A program made the position numbers and the translations under genes. DNA of 58,515 nucleotides from an uncultured Gammaproteobacteria bacterium (lineage in GTDB: Bacteria; Pseudomonadota; Gammaproteobacteria; Nitrosococcales; Methylophagaceae): contig CALCCU010000167.1 in NCBI GenBank assembly GCA_937900515.1, positions 1 through 58,515 on the forward strand. Direction: 5' to 3'. Each line of letters begins with the position of its first letter. Position 1 is the first letter of the stretch. The notes under the pieces are model-generated. The model had not been told where the DNA came from. It searched no databases and was given only the letters and a program-made list of their open reading frames with translations. Below, one piece after another: positions 44,204 to 53,965 of the stretch.

Positions 44204-45055
44204 TCAATCATCATTCTCACGTAAACGTTGTAGTCGCGCTTCTTCTTCAGCAAGGATTGACTTGATTTCAAGCATCACACCGTCGACATCCGCTGCTTGC
44301 GTATCTTCTTTAAAATAACCTGTTAACTTAGTATCTGCTTGTAATTGACCATTCTCAAACAGCGACCATATTTCTTTGCCGTAGCGACTATTGAGTAATT
44401 CTGGGGCATATTGGGCATAGTATCGCGTCATATTCTGCACATCGCGCTCTAACATTGATTGGGCATTATTATTCGCGGCGGCATTTACAGCCTGAGGTAG
44501 ATCAATGATGACTGGGCCATTTTGATCGACGAGAACATTAAATTCTGATAAGTCACCATGTACAATTCCAGCACAGAGCATTTTCATCACCGAATGCATT
44601 ACGATTAGGTGGTCTTCTACGGCTTGCTCGGCTGTCATCGTTATATCATTAAGACGAGGAGCAACTTGACCATCTTCATCGGTGATCAATTCCATCAATA
44701 GCACGCCATTAAGGCAATCATAAGGTTGAGGGACTCGGACCCCCGCCCCTGCGAGTAGGTATAGCGCATCTACTTCGGCATTTTGCCATGTTTCTTCTTG
44801 TTGCTTACGGCCAAATTTAGATCCTTTTTCCATGGCACGGCCTCGTCGGCTATTACGAACTTTTCGACCTTCTTGATATTGGACGGCTTTTTTGAAGCTA
44901 CGCTTGACTGCATCTTTATAGACTTTGGCACAGCGTATTTCTGTACCGCATCTTACGACATAGACATCGGCTTCTTTACCACTCATTAATCGTCGAACAA
45001 CTTCATCGACTAAGCCATCATCAACAAGCGGTTGGATTTGTTTTGGTATCTTCAT
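44204..45055 (-). CDS. RIO-family (RIO1-like) serine/threonine protein kinase
   Basis: The 283-residue protein has the RIO1 ATP site SGKEADVYVVRCG with catalytic Lys in CAKVYKDA (about residue 44). The catalytic loop is IVHGDLSEFNVLVD (about 162-175) and the metal motif VIIDLPQAV (about 178-186), where the usual DFPQ is DLPQ. RIO kinases are universal in archaea and eukaryotes, where they act in ribosome maturation, and are found in a subset of bacteria, where the role is not clear. Basic RKVRNSRRGRAMEKGSKFGRK (about 64-84) replaces the eukaryotic loop and may bind RNA. It stands alone on the minus strand. Confidence 0.9.
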   Translation of the reverse strand: MKIPKQIQPLVDDGLVDEVVRRLMSGKEADVYVVRCGTEIRCAKVYKDAVKRSFKKAVQYQEGRKVRNSRRGRAMEKGSKFGRKQQEETWQNAEVDALYLLAGAGVRVPQPYDCLNGVLLMELITDEDGQVAPRLNDITMTAEQAVEDHLIVMHSVMKMLCAGIVHGDLSEFNVLVDQNGPVIIDLPQAVNAAANNNAQSMLERDVQNMTRYYAQYAPELLNSRYGKEIWSLFENGQLQADTKLTGYFKEDTQAADVDGVMLEIKSILAEEEARLQRLRENDD

Positions 45056-45090
45056 AATTTTGAGTCTTACCCTCTATATCTTACTCAATA

Positions 45091-45144
45091 AAAAAGCCTA
45101 AGTAGTCATATACTACAGTAGCTTTTATATTTTGCTACCTAGGG
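45091..45144 (-). repeat. Degenerate copy of a tRNA-Leu 3' end and terminator
   Basis: On the plus strand 45121-45144 reads GCTTTTATATTTTG, C, TACCTAGGG. It matches 56443-56466, the 3' end of tRNA-Leu(UAA) plus its downstream flank, at 23 of 24 bases and in the same orientation. The adjacent 45091-45126 segment is an imperfect hairpin with a T-run on the minus strand, placed as the terminator is placed next to the real tRNA. No other tRNA parts (T-arm, anticodon arm) are preserved. Confidence 0.6.
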
Positions 45145-45326
45145 TCTAAACCTAACAAAGGTGAGGGAATTAACTGGGAGAGCATCTTTATAGGGTTTGT
45201 TTCATTGAACATTGGAACTAACGCTAATTTAAAAACACTAATAACAAAATTGTGTTCATTTTCTTGTGATGTTGAATTAATATCAAGTGATTGAACTCTC
45301 CACATTACAAGGACGAATTGCTCATT

Positions 45327-46406
45327 ATGACCACTCGCTATAACGCAGAACGTAGTCTATTTGTCTTGTATTTATTTTGTCTGTCAGTACTTTTATCTAC
45401 GGTCCAAGCTCAAGAAAACATAGTTGTTGATATTGTTAAACCTAAAATATCTGGCAATAATCAAATTTTCGTATTTTCTGGAACAATAACAGCAAAAAAA
45501 CAGAGTATGTTGTCACCTCGCGTTGATGGTTTAGTTAATGAGGTTAGTGTTGACTCAGGTAGCAAGGTCTCAAAGGGCGATGTCTTACTCGAACTCGATA
45601 CGGTTATTATTCAGAAGCAGCTTAATCAGATCAAAGTTAATGTTACAAAAGCAATGATCGAACGTGATGAGGCACAGAGAGTTGTGATAGAAGCTGAACG
45701 TTTAATCTCAAATAAACATATTCCTCAAAATGAGTTGGCTAGACGTAAGGCAAACTTAGAATTAAAAAAAGCTGAAGTTTTAGCGATTAAAGCATCACAA
45801 GAAACAATGGAAGAAACGCTTCGTCGGCATCAACTCATTGCCCCATTTTCGGGTGTGATCAGCCATAAAATGACAGAGGCTGGAGAATGGGTAAGCCGAG
45901 GAGAAGCTGTTCTAGAGTTAGTTGGTCTTAATGACATTAGGCTTGATGTTAATGTACCTCAGGAACATTTTTCAGCTCTTAAAAAAGAAACGATTGTGAG
46001 GGTTATTTCTGACGCCTACCCGAACCAGTCTATAGCAGGAAAAATTCAAGCTATTGTGCCGGTAAGTGATGCTCAATTAAGGGCTTTTTTAGTAAGGGTA
46101 GCCATAGATAATAGTGAGCTTTCTCTTATGCCAGGGACGTCTGCAGTAGCTCAATTTGAAGTTCAACGTGCGAATAATCACCTTCTTATTCCGAGAGATG
46201 CGTTGTTGAATAACCCCGACGGAAGCGTTAGCGTTTTTATCATTGAGAATGACAAAGCCTATCGTCGAAAAGTTGAGCTTGGAAGGACTATGGATAACGG
46301 CGTTAATATTGTGAAAGGTATTGATGTTGATGATCAGGTTGTTATTCGAGGTAATGAAGTTTTATATGACCAGCAACCTGTCCGCATCAATCAAATCAGA
46401 GATTAA
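45327..46406 (+). CDS. RND efflux periplasmic adaptor (membrane fusion) protein
   Basis: The 359-residue protein has an N-terminal signal peptide (cleavage near VQA-QEN, residue 29). A lipoyl/barrel-sandwich half carries GTITAKKQSMLSPRVDGLVNEVSVDSGSKVSKGDVLLELD (about 50-90), an alpha-helical hairpin follows (about 95-165), then the second lipoyl half APFSGVISHKMTEAGEWVSRGEAVLEL and beta-barrel domains. It links an inner-membrane RND pump to an outer-membrane channel. The ATG at 45327 is preferred over a TTG at 45291 because the signal peptide then lies at the N-terminus. The pump gene follows six bases later. Confidence 0.9.
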   Translation: MTTRYNAERSLFVLYLFCLSVLLSTVQAQENIVVDIVKPKISGNNQIFVFSGTITAKKQSMLSPRVDGLVNEVSVDSGSKVSKGDVLLELDTVIIQKQLNQIKVNVTKAMIERDEAQRVVIEAERLISNKHIPQNELARRKANLELKKAEVLAIKASQETMEETLRRHQLIAPFSGVISHKMTEAGEWVSRGEAVLELVGLNDIRLDVNVPQEHFSALKKETIVRVISDAYPNQSIAGKIQAIVPVSDAQLRAFLVRVAIDNSELSLMPGTSAVAQFEVQRANNHLLIPRDALLNNPDGSVSVFIIENDKAYRRKVELGRTMDNGVNIVKGIDVDDQVVIRGNEVLYDQQPVRINQIRD

Positions 46407-46412
46407 ACGAGC

Positions 46413-49400
46413 ATGCTGATAGCACCGATTAATCATGGAAAGTTACTGACTGTTATTGTCTTAATAATAATGGTATTAGGGGTTTCGGCAGCCTATCGTA
46501 TCCCCGTGCAAATGATACCTGATTTAGATGTACGGACTATCAGTGTCATAACAAGCTGGCCGGGTGCAACGCCACAAGATATTGAAAAAGAGATTATTTT
46601 AGAGCAAGAACGTTACCTTAGTAGTGTTCCTAATTTAGTGAGAATGAAATCTCTGGCAGAAACAGCTCGAGCGAACATTCAACTAGAGTTTCCTTTTGGT
46701 ATTGATATCAATGAAACCATGATTGCGGTCAGTAATGCATTAAGTCAGGTTTCAACGTACCCAGAAAACGTCAATCAGCCACGTTTAATTAGCAGCTCTT
46801 TTTCTGAGAATGCATTTATGTATTATGCCGTCACGCCTGTTGCTGGTAATCCACATAATTTAGACATGCACATGGTGACAGACTTTATCGATGATGAAGT
46901 GCGCCCGCGTATGGAGCGCGTTCAAGGTGTTTCGAGTGTAAGGTTACGAGGCGGCGCTGAAAGACAAATCCAAATCCATGTCGATCCTGAGAAACTAGCA
47001 AATAGAGGTTTATCGTTAACAGATGTCAGAACTGCTATCCGAGAACGAAATCATGACACTTCTGCTGGTGATTTAAATGAGGGTAAACGTCGTTACTTAA
47101 TCAGAACGGTGGGACGTTTTAAGGATATTGAAGAATTAAAGCAGCTCATTGTTCTCCATGGAAATAACACCGATATTAGGCTTGAAGATGTGGCTGAGGT
47201 CAAGCTAGGCCATTATGAGGTATCTGGCGTTGCTATCGTCAATAATGAACCTGCTTTAACCTTAGCTGTCAGGCGTGAGTCTGGCTCAAATGTAATCAGT
47301 ATTAAACAATCGATGATTGAGGTCGTTGAAGATATTCGGCTGAATCAATTAGAGTCAAATGGCTTAACTATAAATCTCATTGGTGATGATGTACGTTATG
47401 TTGAAGCTTCAGTTGATAATATCAGCCGTAACTTATTACTTGGCGGCATATTAGCAACACTTATTCTTTTTTTATTCATGCGTTCTGCCCGTGTCACTCT
47501 CATCGGTCTGATGGGGATGCCCATTTGTACTGTTGCTGCATTTATTGGTTTATTAGCGTTTGATCGTACTATCAATGTGATATCGATGGCGGGTATTGCT
47601 TTCGCCATTGGCATGACGGTCGACAATACTATTGTTGTATTAGAGAGTATTGAACAGGCTCGCAGGAAAGGGTTGCAAGGTCTGCAGGCAGCTATTGAGG
47701 GGATTCAAAATGTTTGGACGGCGGTTCTTGCCTCTAGTTTGACTACAGTACTAGTGTTTGCTCCTGTGCTATTTGTTGAGGAAGAAGCCGGGCAACTGTA
47801 CTCAGACATTGCAATTGCAGTATCAACCGCCATTTTGGCATCCATGCTTTATGCGGTTGCAGTTGTACCTGCTGCATCAGCCCATTTTGGAGCTGTGAAA
47901 AAACAAGCACTTAAAGCTGCTAATAGTGGGGGCATGCTTTTACGAAGCATTTATTGGGTTGGTTCAACATTCTTTAATCGACTAGTCATTCTTACTGTTA
48001 TTCCTATATTCACAATAGGTGTTGCATGGTTCTTTTTACCTGCAGCTGAATATCTCCCTGAAGGTGAGGAGCCAAAAGCCTTTAGCAGAATGATTGCGCC
48101 ACCTGGTTATAACTTCATTGAAATGAAGCAGATAGGTGATGAGATTAGAGAGCACTTATCTCTTGCCTTACATGCAGATCCTCAAGAGTTTGATGATGGC
48201 AATATTCAATTACCCTCATTGAAATATTATTTTCAGCGCATAGGTCCCGGGTACGTTTGGGTGATGGCTGAGCCGACGCGACCTGAAGACTTAGAGACGA
48301 TGATGCAAACCTTCACTCATATGTTTAGAAGTTATCCAGGCATGCGAGGCTTTTCAAGTAGAGGCTCTATCATATCGAGTAATGATGGCGGCTCAAGAGC
48401 AGTTAATCTCGATATCTCAGGTGCAAATCAAGCTGAGTTATATCAAACAGCTCAAAACGCGCTGCTTAGGGCAGAAGGTATGTTTGAGGGTGTACAAATC
48501 ACCTCTGACCCTTCTGCATTATCACTTGACCAGCCCTTGATTGAAGTGCGTCCTCGTTGGGAGCGTCTAGCTGAACTAAACATTGATGCTAATGATTTTG
48601 GGTATAGTGTTGCTGCTCTTAGTGATGGTGCTTATGTTGATGAGTTTTTCTTAAACGATGACAAAGTCGACATGTTTTTATTTAGTAATGCTGGGCAGAA
48701 TCAAACACTATCGCAACTTGCTATTCAGCCGATCACAACACCTTCTGGTAAGGTACTGCCACTCAATGCCTTAGCCGATATAATTGAAACAGTAGATAGT
48801 GATGAATTAAGACGTATTGATGGACGACGTACGGTTACTTTATTTATTATCCCGCCACGTGATATCGCGTTGGAAACTGCGGTAAATATCGTTCGAAATG
48901 AAATGATACCTGAGATGCGAGCTGCTAGCGAAATTGGTAAAGGTGTTTCTATTAGTATTTCTGGAGCAGCAGATCAGCTCGATGCAACCCGTGAATCTTT
49001 ATCCAGTAATTTCATCATTGCTTTAATTCTTATCTACTTACTTTTGGTCGCGATATTTAAGCATTGGTTTTATCCTTTTTTGATTTTAGCAACGGTTCCA
49101 CTAGGTATTGCTGGTGGTATTATCGGCTTAGTTGGCGTGAATGCTTCAGGGCCTTTATTTTCAAGTCTCGGTCTTATGCCTCTGATACAACCATTTGATA
49201 TGATCACTATGCTTGGTTTCATTATATTGTTAGGTACGGTCGTTAATAACCCTATATTGATTGTAGAGCAGGCTCGAAAAAATTTAATGGATAAAGCATT
49301 AGATATAACTGATGCAGTAAATCAAGCAGTAGCAACACGACTCCGTCCCATTTTAATGTCGACTGCAACGACTATTTTTGGTTTAGCACCTCTTGTGTTT

Positions 49401-49547
49401 ATGCCGGGGGCGGGTACTGAGCTTTATCGAGGTGTTGGTATTGTAGTGTTAAGCGGCATCTTTTTCTCGACACTAGTGACATTATTCTTTTTGCCAACTT
49501 TGATTATCACGCTTTTTAGCTTACAGAAAAAATTTAGAAAAGCATGA
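46413..49547 (+). CDS. RND-family efflux pump, inner-membrane subunit
   Basis: The 1044-residue proton-driven transporter has the twelve-helix AcrB-like architecture: helix 1 near the N-terminus, a large periplasmic loop (about 35-330), helices 2-6, a second periplasmic loop (about 550-860) and helices 7-12. Motifs include ISVITSWPGATPQDIEKEI, GMTVDNTIVVLESIEQARRKG (TM4, with the conserved Asp) and GFIILLGTVVNNPILIVEQARKN. Substrates cannot be read from sequence. The operon has adaptor and pump but no outer-membrane TolC-type gene, so an unlinked channel must be used. No divergent regulator gene is adjacent. Confidence 0.93.
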   Translation: MLIAPINHGKLLTVIVLIIMVLGVSAAYRIPVQMIPDLDVRTISVITSWPGATPQDIEKEIILEQERYLSSVPNLVRMKSLAETARANIQLEFPFGIDINETMIAVSNALSQVSTYPENVNQPRLISSSFSENAFMYYAVTPVAGNPHNLDMHMVTDFIDDEVRPRMERVQGVSSVRLRGGAERQIQIHVDPEKLANRGLSLTDVRTAIRERNHDTSAGDLNEGKRRYLIRTVGRFKDIEELKQLIVLHGNNTDIRLEDVAEVKLGHYEVSGVAIVNNEPALTLAVRRESGSNVISIKQSMIEVVEDIRLNQLESNGLTINLIGDDVRYVEASVDNISRNLLLGGILATLILFLFMRSARVTLIGLMGMPICTVAAFIGLLAFDRTINVISMAGIAFAIGMTVDNTIVVLESIEQARRKGLQGLQAAIEGIQNVWTAVLASSLTTVLVFAPVLFVEEEAGQLYSDIAIAVSTAILASMLYAVAVVPAASAHFGAVKKQALKAANSGGMLLRSIYWVGSTFFNRLVILTVIPIFTIGVAWFFLPAAEYLPEGEEPKAFSRMIAPPGYNFIEMKQIGDEIREHLSLALHADPQEFDDGNIQLPSLKYYFQRIGPGYVWVMAEPTRPEDLETMMQTFTHMFRSYPGMRGFSSRGSIISSNDGGSRAVNLDISGANQAELYQTAQNALLRAEGMFEGVQITSDPSALSLDQPLIEVRPRWERLAELNIDANDFGYSVAALSDGAYVDEFFLNDDKVDMFLFSNAGQNQTLSQLAIQPITTPSGKVLPLNALADIIETVDSDELRRIDGRRTVTLFIIPPRDIALETAVNIVRNEMIPEMRAASEIGKGVSISISGAADQLDATRESLSSNFIIALILIYLLLVAIFKHWFYPFLILATVPLGIAGGIIGLVGVNASGPLFSSLGLMPLIQPFDMITMLGFIILLGTVVNNPILIVEQARKNLMDKALDITDAVNQAVATRLRPILMSTATTIFGLAPLVFMPGAGTELYRGVGIVVLSGIFFSTLVTLFFLPTLIITLFSLQKKFRKA

Positions 49548-49577
49548 ATGCCAAAACAATCTAATACTACTTTAAGG

Positions 49578-50330
49578 TTAGCTCCAGAGAGTATTCACCG
49601 GCGTATCTGGTTTTAAGTGAGTTGCACATTGTGCTTGCAGTAATTCGGCGCAAGCCAACGCATCCGTCATGGCGTGATGTTGCCGATAATAAGGTAAATG
49701 ATAGCGAGTGCGACTGTCTGTTAAGCGGATTGAGGCTGGCTTTCGACTTAGTAGAAGCCGCCAGATAGACTTATTTATTTTACGGCAAAAACGTGCCTCT
49801 AATGCCATGGTATCAATAACGGGGAATTCAATTCCTTCGTTAATATGGCGTTTAAGCGCTGCATTGAGAAAGGCCCGTTCGATAGGACTATGATGCACAA
49901 CGATGATTTTGCCCTGCAAGTGTTGCAGTAATTGGTCTATGACAGTAGAAAAATCTGGAGCATCTGCCACAGCTGAATGGGTGATGCCATGCACCACAAC
50001 AGATTTTGAGCGTAACTGGCTATCGGGTTTCACAAGCCAGTGTTTGGCATTAGCACAGCGGATACGCGTTGTGCTCATATCAACTAAGCCAATACTGACA
50101 ATGCTATCATTATTTACGTCTAGGCCCGTTGTTTCGAAGTCTAAGGCTACCATAGGTACATCACTTATCGGTGTGGAGCCAGCGACAATGCCACTTTGAT
50201 AAAATGCTTTTAATGCTGGATATTTACAGGTCTTTTCTAATAGTTCAAAGCGTTTTGTCCAGTCAGTATGTTTAGCTTTGGGCGAGGGTTGAGCTTCACC
50301 AGTAAGTTGATTTTTACCGAGGTAGAACAT
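49578..50330 (-). CDS. DnaQ-like 3'-5' exonuclease
   Basis: The 250-residue protein carries the DEDDh exonuclease motifs: ExoI MVALDFETTGLD (about residues 61-72), ExoII in VVHHSPIERAFLNAAL and ExoIII HAMTDALACAELL (about 218-230). It is related to the polymerase III epsilon exonuclease but is a stand-alone version. The N-terminal about 55 residues lack the motif and end in a helix (TDWTKRFELLEKTCKYPALKAFY). It is placed nine bases after the cNMP-CBS-DUF294 gene, a pairing seen in many gammaproteobacteria, so the two are probably functionally linked, although how is unknown. Confidence 0.9.
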   Translation of the reverse strand: MFYLGKNQLTGEAQPSPKAKHTDWTKRFELLEKTCKYPALKAFYQSGIVAGSTPISDVPMVALDFETTGLDVNNDSIVSIGLVDMSTTRIRCANAKHWLVKPDSQLRSKSVVVHGITHSAVADAPDFSTVIDQLLQHLQGKIIVVHHSPIERAFLNAALKRHINEGIEFPVIDTMALEARFCRKINKSIWRLLLSRKPASIRLTDSRTRYHLPYYRQHHAMTDALACAELLQAQCATHLKPDTPVNTLWS

Positions 50331-50339
50331 ATTGGGTTC

Positions 50340-52220
50340 TCAATTGACTCTGCCAGGTTGATACTTGAACTTCATAAACCGCTGGGCACTACTTAATATT
50401 TGAAAGGCTTCTTTGAGGTTTTTACGTTCAAAATCAGATAGGTACTCAGGCTCAATATTGTTGTCTGGCTCATGATTTAGTTGAATATCTAAGGCTTGAT
50501 GACGAATCCTAACCATCGCAATAAATTCAAGGGAATCGCGCAAATCTTGTCCTCTGCCAGGCGGTAAAATTCCTGCCTCAAAAATATCTTCTAGTCGCTC
50601 AAAGGTATTGCGTGCGGAGGAGCCCACAGCCAATGCATGCACACGGACAAGATCAGCGAGAGGAGCGGTGCCTCGGCGTTTCATATTGATCGAGTTCGTT
50701 TGACGACCATCTGTTTCCATCACAAAGTCTTTGAAAAAGCCTAGGGGTGGCGTTCTAAGCAAGGCATTACGAGCCATACACGCTAAGAAGCGAGAATTTT
50801 TATTCGATTTCTGTCTGATTAAGCGGTTTAGCTGTTCTGCCCATTGGATCTGGCCCCATACGCCTTCGAGATCGAAGAAAATAGCACTATGTAATAATGA
50901 CTCTGCACTAGGTTGCTCTATCCATTGGCTAAAGTATTGTTGCCAAATAGCTAATGGTTGCCGCCAGCGAGAGTTGGTAGCCATTATATCTCCAGTGCAA
51001 TAGCTATAACCACATCGAGCTAAACCGTCGCAGACAAAACTGGCCAGCGCCGCAAAATATTCATCATGTAAAGAAGGTTGAAAACTGTTATCGAGAATAA
51101 TGGCATTGTCCTGATCAGTCACAATGAGTTGTTCACCCCTAGCCATAGATCCTAAAGCCAAAAAGCAATAAGGCACAGGAGGAGGTCCTAAGTGGATCTC
51201 AGCTAGTTCACACAAACGTTGCTTAAAGCTGCGACCTACCACAGCCATTGCATTACCAATCATTTGTGAATTGGCATCTTGCTGAACCATGCGTGTGAAA
51301 CACTCTTGTACGCCATTGGTAAGGGCGGTTAACTCATCAAGGCTTTGGGCACTAAAAATATTTTTTACTAGAAATAAACTGTTTTGTGACTCGTAACGTA
51401 AAATATCGAGGTGGCTTATCAATCCAATTGGCCGGCTCTTCTTTAGTACGGGTAAATACTGCACATTGTGTTTTAGCATGAGCATCATAGCTTCAAATAT
51501 AAACTGATTACTCTGAACATAGATTAGTTCTGTATTCATGATTTCTGCTACAGGAATGTCGCAGCTAAAACCTTCAGCAACTAGGCGCCGACGAATATCT
51601 GAGTCTGTAACAATGCCAATAACAGGGAGAGATTGCTCTGTTTGGTCTTCTTCAGAACGAGTAATTAATAATGACGAGACGTTTTGTTCTGTCATCTGGA
51701 TAGCTGCTTGGTGCACAGTGGTAGAGCTGCATACAGTAACCGGTAAAGAGGTGATTAAAGTCTCTACTTTAGCGGTCAGTAAGGTGTTATCGTCTTCGCG
51801 TTTGGCTATTGATTGACGTAAACGTGTTTGATCCTCTACCTCTACATAATCTGCAAAACCCTCAAAATTATCAAATAGATAATTGAATTTTTCTTTGCCA
51901 ATAAGGTAGACCAGCGTGTCTTCAAATGCGATAACGGGAAAACGAATCGGACGATTGTGCATTAAACTTTGTTCGCCAAAAAAATCGCCAGCTTCTAAGC
52001 GATTATATAATTGCCCATCCCGACGAAAAACTTCTACTGCACCACTGCGGATTACATACCATTGATAATTGTCTTGGCCTAACTGCAAAATAGTTGACTG
52101 CGCTCGGTAATAAGCAACTTCAACATTATTGGCAACGCTGGCCAATTCCTCATCAGGTAAACTTGAAAATGGTGGGTGACGCCGTAAAAAATCTAACACT
52201 TCGGATTGTTCAATCTGCAT
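50340..52220 (-). CDS. cNMP-binding, CBS-pair and DUF294 nucleotidyltransferase-like signalling protein
   Basis: The 626-residue protein has a cyclic-nucleotide-binding domain (about 10-130; RLEAGDFFGEQSLMHNRPIRFPVIAFED), two CBS repeats (about 155-280), and a DUF294 nucleotidyltransferase-like domain (about 325-450) with ALGSMARGEQLIVTDQDNAII. A DUF294 C-terminal helical domain (about 480-620) ends it. The GSxxRGEQ...TDQDNA pattern retains the acidic residues of nucleotidyltransferases (GlnD-like). Cyclic nucleotide or adenylate binding probably controls an uncharacterised transferase activity. ATG 52220 lies 76 bases downstream of the BCCT stop on the same strand. Confidence 0.92.
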   Translation of the reverse strand: MQIEQSEVLDFLRRHPPFSSLPDEELASVANNVEVAYYRAQSTILQLGQDNYQWYVIRSGAVEVFRRDGQLYNRLEAGDFFGEQSLMHNRPIRFPVIAFEDTLVYLIGKEKFNYLFDNFEGFADYVEVEDQTRLRQSIAKREDDNTLLTAKVETLITSLPVTVCSSTTVHQAAIQMTEQNVSSLLITRSEEDQTEQSLPVIGIVTDSDIRRRLVAEGFSCDIPVAEIMNTELIYVQSNQFIFEAMMLMLKHNVQYLPVLKKSRPIGLISHLDILRYESQNSLFLVKNIFSAQSLDELTALTNGVQECFTRMVQQDANSQMIGNAMAVVGRSFKQRLCELAEIHLGPPPVPYCFLALGSMARGEQLIVTDQDNAIILDNSFQPSLHDEYFAALASFVCDGLARCGYSYCTGDIMATNSRWRQPLAIWQQYFSQWIEQPSAESLLHSAIFFDLEGVWGQIQWAEQLNRLIRQKSNKNSRFLACMARNALLRTPPLGFFKDFVMETDGRQTNSINMKRRGTAPLADLVRVHALAVGSSARNTFERLEDIFEAGILPPGRGQDLRDSLEFIAMVRIRHQALDIQLNHEPDNNIEPEYLSDFERKNLKEAFQILSSAQRFMKFKYQPGRVN

Positions 52221-52296
52221 GATCCTGCTCCATCATATGAGTTAGGCTCGTCCTCAACCCTCACTAGGTTGAGGCGAGCCTATATCAAGTCTCATG

Positions 52297-53925
52297 TTAT
52301 CTAGGCTCTGACATCAACCCTTTAAGCGTCGAAAATGAAGCAATCAGTAGCACAATTGTAAATGGTAAGCCGGTCGATACCGCCATAGCTTGTAGGGCAA
52401 CTAATCCACCACCTAAAATAAGCGCTATCGCCACTAAGCCTTCAAATGTACACCAAAACACACGTTGCGGCGTAGGAGCATCGACTTTTCCTCCTGCAGA
52501 AATCACATCAATGACCAATGAACCTGAATCTGAAGATGTCACAAAGAAGACAATCACTAAGATAATCGCAATAAACGATGTGATTTCAGACAGTGGTAAT
52601 GCATCAAGCATATTAAATAACTGCAGAGGCAGCTCACTTTCAGCGACTTTTTGGTATCCCTCAGAGACAACTTGATTAATGGCTGTTCCACCAAATACAG
52701 TCATCCAGAATGCACCCGCAAGAGAAGGTATCAATAATACTGAAATAATAAATTCTCGTACGGTGCGACCTCTAGAAACACGGGCAATAAACATACCTAC
52801 AAAAGGACTCCAGGATATCCACCAAGCCCAGTAAAAGGCAGTCCAGCCAGATGAAAAATTACTGTCTTCACGTCCAACTGGGTTAGCTAATGCAGGCAAG
52901 TTTTTCACATAGGAAAGAATGTTATCAGCAAAACCATAAGTAATAGCTAAAGTTGGACCAACTATTAATACAAAGACTAACAATAATAACGCTAGAACCA
53001 TATTGATTTCAGATAGTTTTTTTACGCCGGCATCTAACCCTTTGACTACTGAAATAAGGGCTAGGGCCGTGATGCCGATGACTAAAACGATCTGAGTCGT
53101 TTCGCCTAACGGAATATCAAATAAATAGTTTAGACCTGATGCTGCTTGAGAAGCCCCCAACCCTAATGAGGTTGCAAGTCCAAATAAGGTTGCAAGTACA
53201 GCTAAAATATCAATGATATGTCCCGGCCATCCCCAGACTCGTTCACCTAAAATTGGATAAAATACTGAGCGAATGGTGAGAGGCAAGCCTTTGTTAAATG
53301 AGAACAAGGCCAAGCCTAGCGCCATGACGGCGTAAATAGCCCATGGATGCAGCGCCCAATGATAAATTGTAGCCGCCATCGCAAGCCGTTCAGCTGACTC
53401 CGCGTCACCAAGTGCGGCACCTAAAGGCGCCCAATCTGTTCGGATACCTCCTTCTGTTGATGTACCAGCAAACGAGGTGCCAAAATGAGTTAACGGCTCT
53501 GAAACGCCGTAGAACATCAAGCCAATACCCATTCCAGCAGCAAATAGCATTGAAAACCAACTTAAATAGCTGTAGTCAGGTGTCGCTTCGGTACCACCAA
53601 GACGTACGCGTCCTAAGGGTGAAAAAACGAGTCCAATACTGATCAGAACAAAGATGTTGGCAGCACTAATAAAAAACCAGTCAAGATTCGTGGTTAGCCA
53701 ACTTCTAATACTGCTAAACAGCGGTTCGGCTTGTTGTTGAAAAAGCAAAGTCAATGCTACAAATGCAATGACCATGATCGCAGAGACAGCAAAGACTCTA
53801 TTGTGAATATCTAAACCGAACGGGCCTACATTGACTACAATATTGTCTTGGCCTATTTGATAATCGGTATCTATTGGGGTGACTTCGCCATCAGGAACCA
53901 TAGGGTCCTTATTGTCTGTCATCAT
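52297..53925 (-). CDS. BCCT-family betaine/carnitine/choline transporter
   Basis: The 542-residue permease has twelve helices. BCCT hallmarks are GMGIGLMFYGVSEPLTHF (about residues 130-148), HWALHPWAIYAVMAL and the Trp-rich segment WTAFYWAWWISWSPFVGMFIARVSRGRTVREF (about 350-381). It imports quaternary amines such as glycine betaine, choline or dimethylsulfoniopropionate with Na+ or H+. The N-terminal cytoplasmic tail is about 45 residues; the C-terminal tail is nearly absent, so the osmosensing tail of BetP-like carriers is missing. The start is ATG 53925, with AAGGAT about six bases upstream. It follows the porin gene by 40 bases, suggesting a joint uptake operon. Confidence 0.92.
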   Translation of the reverse strand: MMTDNKDPMVPDGEVTPIDTDYQIGQDNIVVNVGPFGLDIHNRVFAVSAIMVIAFVALTLLFQQQAEPLFSSIRSWLTTNLDWFFISAANIFVLISIGLVFSPLGRVRLGGTEATPDYSYLSWFSMLFAAGMGIGLMFYGVSEPLTHFGTSFAGTSTEGGIRTDWAPLGAALGDAESAERLAMAATIYHWALHPWAIYAVMALGLALFSFNKGLPLTIRSVFYPILGERVWGWPGHIIDILAVLATLFGLATSLGLGASQAASGLNYLFDIPLGETTQIVLVIGITALALISVVKGLDAGVKKLSEINMVLALLLLVFVLIVGPTLAITYGFADNILSYVKNLPALANPVGREDSNFSSGWTAFYWAWWISWSPFVGMFIARVSRGRTVREFIISVLLIPSLAGAFWMTVFGGTAINQVVSEGYQKVAESELPLQLFNMLDALPLSEITSFIAIILVIVFFVTSSDSGSLVIDVISAGGKVDAPTPQRVFWCTFEGLVAIALILGGGLVALQAMAVSTGLPFTIVLLIASFSTLKGLMSEPR

Positions 53926-53965
53926 ATTATCCTTGTGAATTGTCGTTAAAAAATGTCAATAAAGC

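Noticed and set aside
44082-44318. 78-codon plus-strand reading frame
   Set aside because: Starts in non-coding sequence, runs antisense into the RIO kinase and has no ribosome site or family resemblance.
45121-45210. A functional second tRNA-Leu gene
   Set aside because: Only the 3' acceptor strand and flank match; T, anticodon and D arms cannot be formed.
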